From: an uncultured Eubacteriales bacterium
GTDB taxonomy: Bacteria > Bacillota > Clostridia > Lachnospirales > Lachnospiraceae
DNA: 8,123 nucleotides
Assembly: GCA_900313765.1 (NCBI GenBank)
Contig: OMSN01000060.1
Span: forward strand, 1 to 8,123
Direction: 5' to 3'
Part shown: one piece after another, positions 5,398-8,123 of the stretch
How the letters are laid out: each line of letters starts with the position of its first letter
How positions within the stretch are numbered: position 1 is the first letter of the stretch
Program-made: the position numbers and the translations under genes
The notes under the pieces: generated by a model
The model's input: the letters and a program-made list of their open reading frames with translations, nothing else
Databases searched by the model: none
Told to the model about the DNA's origin: nothing

Positions 5398-6363
5398 ATG
5401 TTAAAGTATATAATTAAACGTATCCTTCTCCTGATTCCTATCCTGCTCGGCGTTTCCGCCATCATCTTTCTTCTGAAGACCGTAACGCCCGGTGATCCCG
5501 CCAGACAGATCCTCGGCAATACAGCAACGGAAGAGCAGGTTCAGGAACTGAGAGATGAGCTTGGCCTGAATGACCCGGTGGTCATACAGTATGTACGGTA
5601 TATCAAGAACATCGTAACAAAGGGAGACTTTGGCAGTTCCTATCGTACAGGCGAACCGGTCCTGTCGGAGATCCTGCCGAGACTCGGGACATCCGGTATC
5701 ATAACGATCGGAGCCGTCGCGATCGGTGCAATCATAGGCATTGTTCTGGGCATTATATCCGCCTTGAAGAAATACACATGGGTTGACTCTCTGGTGCTGG
5801 TCATCTCCATGTTCTTCCAGTCGGTGCCCGAATTCGTTGTCGCACTGGTTCTGATCATGGTATTCGCCGTTAATCTGCACTGGTTGCCTGCGACGGGCAT
5901 CACATCGATCAAGGGTTTCATCCTTCCGATGGTTACGATCGGTCTGGCTTCCGTTGCCAGCTATACGCGTATCACGCGTTCCTCCATGCTGGAAGTCCTG
6001 GGTGAGGACTACATCCGTACCGCAAGGGCAAAAGGCCAGACGGAAAACAACATCACTTATCATCACGCACTGCGCAATGCCATGATTCCGGTGGCACAGT
6101 CCATCGGTACCAGCCTGGGCAACAGTATCGGCGGCGGCATGGTCATTGAGACCGTCTTCGGTGTTCCCGGCGTCGGTAAATACATCGTCGATTCCATCAC
6201 GCAGAGAAACTATCCATCCGTCCTCGGCGGCGCTCTGATCATCGCCATGGTGCTGACGATCATCAACCTGATCGTTGATATCAGCTTCGTCCTGATCGAC
6301 CCGAGACTGAAGACGACTATCATTGCCGGTGGCGCTAAGAAGCGTAAGGCAAAGGCAGCATAA
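5398..6363 (+). CDS. ABC importer permease, DppB/OppB type
   Basis: This 321-residue inner-membrane protein is the first of two permease subunits that form the channel for the imported solute. It begins with the family-typical MLKYIIKRILLLIPILLGVS, the first membrane helix, followed by the TPGDP motif (30-34) and an external stretch with LGLNDPVVIQYVRYI. Later helices lie near 98-121, 131-160, 169-188 and 276-298. The cytoplasmic EAA-type loop (about 203-232, DYIRTARAKG then HALRNAMIP) docks on the ATPase, and VFGVPGVGKY (from 253) is also characteristic. It ends in a Lys/Arg-rich tail after DPRLK. The ATG is chosen for its family-typical N-terminus and a modest GGAG site (5388-5391), weaker than the site of the binding-protein gene, which fits a lower product amount. 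A 157-base gap separates it from that gene. Length is normal and nothing is broken. Confidence 0.94.
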   Translation: MLKYIIKRILLLIPILLGVSAIIFLLKTVTPGDPARQILGNTATEEQVQELRDELGLNDPVVIQYVRYIKNIVTKGDFGSSYRTGEPVLSEILPRLGTSGIITIGAVAIGAIIGIVLGIISALKKYTWVDSLVLVISMFFQSVPEFVVALVLIMVFAVNLHWLPATGITSIKGFILPMVTIGLASVASYTRITRSSMLEVLGEDYIRTARAKGQTENNITYHHALRNAMIPVAQSIGTSLGNSIGGGMVIETVFGVPGVGKYIVDSITQRNYPSVLGGALIIAMVLTIINLIVDISFVLIDPRLKTTIIAGGAKKRKAKAA

Positions 6364-6376
6364 GGGGGGATAGAAG

Positions 6377-7285
6377 ATGGCAAAAATGCATACTCCCGCG
6401 ATGGAGAAAATTGAGAAGAGAAATAGGAAGAGAAAAAAACCTGTCAATTCGACCCCGGCTTATGAAGCATGGAAACGTTTCAGACGTAATAAGACCGCTA
6501 TTATCGGCCTGGTTGTTGTATGTCTGCTGATCCTGGTCGCAATCTTCGCGCCGCTGATCGCACCTTATGACTATTCGGCACAGGATTACACCGCTATGAT
6601 GCAGGCGCCCAGCGCAGCTCATATCTTCGGAACCGACGCGTTCGGACGTGACATCTTCAGCCGTGTTATCTACGGAACCAGATATTCACTGGTCATCGCA
6701 CTGTTCTGTACGATCGCAGCACTGTTCTCCGGCGGACTTCTCGGAATCATCGCTGGTTATTTCGGAGGCAAAGTTGATACGATCATCATGCGTATCATGG
6801 ATATCTTCCAGGCGATCCCGATGATCATGATGGCTATGTGTATCGTATCCGTTCTCGGAAATGGTATCCCGCAGCTGGTTGCAGCAGTCATGTTCGCATC
6901 CATGCCGACCATGGCAAGAAATAACCGCGCAGCGATCCTGCGTGTACGCGGAAGCGACTACATCGAGTCTTCAGAGGCAATCGGTGTAGGTCAGGTACAG
7001 ATGATCCTGAAGCATATGATCCCGAACGCTGCCGGCGTTATGATCATCTTCTTCGTAGGCTTCCTGGCAGTTTCCATCATGATGATGTCCTCCATGAGCT
7101 ACATCGGAGTCGGCCTTGCTGCTCCGACACCTGAATGGGGACTGATCCTTAACGACGGTAAAGCATATATCACATCAGCGCCTTACATGATGTTCTTCCC
7201 GGCACTGATGATCATGATCACCTGCTTTGCATTCAACCTTATGGGCGATGGTCTTCGCGACGCATTCGACCCGAAGAGTAAATAA
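6377..7285 (+). CDS. ABC importer permease, DppC/OppC type
   Basis: This 302-residue membrane protein is the second channel subunit. A cytoplasmic N-tail rich in Lys and Arg (residues 11-21, 33-39) precedes membrane helix 1 (about 40-62) and the APLIAPYDY segment. The DppC signature HIFGTDAFGRDIFSRVIYG begins at residue 82. The EAA-type loop, DYIESSEAIG then LKHMIPNA, spans about 194-218 and contacts the ATPases. The C-terminus GDGLRDAFDPK is diagnostic of the family. Membrane helices are Met-rich (IMMMSSMSY, MIMITCF). It starts 13 bases after the DppB-type stop, with AGGGGGGA at 6363-6370 as ribosome site, so the two permeases are expressed together. Full length with no defects; substrate is set mainly by the binding protein and remains unknown. 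Confidence 0.94.
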   Translation: MAKMHTPAMEKIEKRNRKRKKPVNSTPAYEAWKRFRRNKTAIIGLVVVCLLILVAIFAPLIAPYDYSAQDYTAMMQAPSAAHIFGTDAFGRDIFSRVIYGTRYSLVIALFCTIAALFSGGLLGIIAGYFGGKVDTIIMRIMDIFQAIPMIMMAMCIVSVLGNGIPQLVAAVMFASMPTMARNNRAAILRVRGSDYIESSEAIGVGQVQMILKHMIPNAAGVMIIFFVGFLAVSIMMMSSMSYIGVGLAAPTPEWGLILNDGKAYITSAPYMMFFPALMIMITCFAFNLMGDGLRDAFDPKSK

Positions 7286-7300
7286 TCAGGAGGACGGGAC

Positions 7301-8123
7301 ATGAGTGATACATTACTTAGCGTAAAAGATCTCGTCATCCATTACGAGACAGAAGATGAAGTTGTAGAAGCAGTCAACAAGATCTCTTTTGACATCAAGA
7401 AGGGCGAGGTCCTCGGACTGGTCGGAGAGACCGGCGCCGGCAAGACCACCACAGCTCTTGGGATTCTCGGACTGCTTCCGGCAAAGGTCGGACATGTGGT
7501 CCAGGGTTCCATTGAACTGGAAGGGAAGGATCTTCTGAAACTGTCCGAGAAGGAAATGCGTCAGATCCGCGGCAAGAAGATCTCTATGATCTTCCAGGAT
7601 CCCATGACCGCTCTGAACCCGGTTAAGACGGTAGGCGATCAGATTGCAGAAGTTGTTCTCCTGCATAATCATTGCTCCAAGGCTGAAGCTCTGAAGAGAG
7701 CTCAGGAGATGCTGGCGATGGTCGGTATCGTTCCGGAACGTTACAGGGATTATCCGCATCAGTTTTCGGGCGGAATGAAGCAGCGTATCGTCATCGCTAT
7801 CGCGCTTGCCTGCGAACCGGAACTTCTGATTGCAGATGAGCCGACAACAGCTCTTGATGTTACGATCCAGGCACAGATCCTTGATATGATGAGGAAACTG
7901 CAGAAAGATCAGGGAACCTCTGTTATCCTGATCACACATGACCTTGGCGTTGTTGCTGAGATGTGCGACAACTGTGCAGTCATGTATGGCGGCGAACTGG
8001 TTGAGTACGGTACACTGGAACAGGTCTTCGACAATCCGAAGCACCCTTATACCAGGGCATTGTACAAGTCCATCCCGTCACTGGACAAGGACGTACATCG
8101 TCTGGAAGTTATTCCTGGACTGG
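7301..8123 (+). CDS. ABC importer ATPase, DppD/OppD type (3' partial)
   Basis: The frame runs open to the right edge, giving 274 residues of an expected ~320-340. It hydrolyses ATP on the cytoplasmic side to drive the two permeases. All nucleotide-binding motifs are intact: Walker A GETGAGKT (42-49), Q-loop Gln99 in FQDP with MTALNP after it, signature FSGGMKQR (155-162), Walker B LLIADEP (175-181), D-loop ALD (184-186) and switch His213 in THD. The family-specific C-terminal HPYTRALYKSIP begins at 248. Walker A has Thr-Gly-Ala where the family often has Ser-Gly-Ser; this is a tolerated change. The start follows the DppC-type stop by 15 bases, with AGGAGGA (7288-7294) six bases before the ATG. 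A DppF-type partner ATPase would be expected just past the window. Confidence 0.94.
   Translation, partial: MSDTLLSVKDLVIHYETEDEVVEAVNKISFDIKKGEVLGLVGETGAGKTTTALGILGLLPAKVGHVVQGSIELEGKDLLKLSEKEMRQIRGKKISMIFQDPMTALNPVKTVGDQIAEVVLLHNHCSKAEALKRAQEMLAMVGIVPERYRDYPHQFSGGMKQRIVIAIALACEPELLIADEPTTALDVTIQAQILDMMRKLQKDQGTSVILITHDLGVVAEMCDNCAVMYGGELVEYGTLEQVFDNPKHPYTRALYKSIPSLDKDVHRLEVIPGL

Noticed and set aside
5401..6447. 348-codon minus-strand open frame opposite the first permease gene
   Set aside because: It spans the end of one + gene and the start of the next, and the product is a low-meaning Asp/Arg/His-rich mirror of membrane-helix codons.
7313..8044. 243-codon minus-strand open frame opposite the ATPase gene
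   Set aside because: The + strand here carries all ABC ATPase motifs in order, so the antisense frame is a shadow.

Overview
The window looks like chromosomal DNA from an anaerobic, low-to-moderate GC Gram-positive bacterium, most likely a Clostridia / Lachnospiraceae-type gut organism. This is inference. It rests on base composition near one half GC, strong purine-rich Shine-Dalgarno sites (AGGAGG, AAGGAG, GGGGGA) at regular spacing, a butyrate-kinase family gene, and a Gram-positive-style Opp/Dpp transporter operon. All nine genes lie on the + strand, tightly packed, in two groups. No rRNA, tRNA, CRISPR array or mobile element was seen.

Region 1 (1 to about 3460) is the 3' part of an operon whose start lies upstream. 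In order it holds: a thiolase-superfamily (SCP2/lipid-transfer type) protein, cut by the left edge right at its active-site motif; a DUF35 zinc-ribbon/OB-fold protein; a divergent acyl carrier protein; a 19-bp perfect hairpin; a butyrate-kinase family enzyme; and a small four-helix membrane protein. A loose hairpin plus short T-run at 3414-3461 probably ends the unit. Thiolase-like plus DUF35 pairs are known partners in archaeal acetoacetyl-CoA thiolase/HMG-CoA synthase, in phloroglucinol acetyltransferase (PhlACB), and in the steroid side-chain retro-aldolase Ltp2-ChsH2. Placing such a pair with a dedicated ACP and an acyl kinase is unusual. It suggests a small-acid pathway in which an acyl group is made or cleaved on CoA/ACP and released as acyl-phosphate to yield ATP. 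The substrate cannot be read from the sequence.

Region 2 (about 3462 to 8123) starts with a 5' regulatory stretch holding candidate promoter elements, a dyad and short direct repeats. An Opp/Dpp/Nik-type ABC importer operon follows: a secreted family-5 solute-binding protein, a 157-bp gap with a long hairpin and two competing small hairpins, two permeases (DppB- and DppC-type), and a DppD-type ATPase cut by the right edge. A DppF-type second ATPase would be expected just beyond. The importer probably takes up peptides or a similar small solute. Whether it feeds the upstream acyl operon is unknown; the two groups are separated by a probable terminator and promoter.

The features most worth a second look are the thiolase-like/DUF35/ACP/kinase/membrane-protein module, the ACP that lost the Asp of its DSL motif, the Tyr in place of the C-terminal catalytic Cys of the thiolase fold, the binding protein without a lipobox, and the strong intergenic hairpins that lack a terminator U-run.
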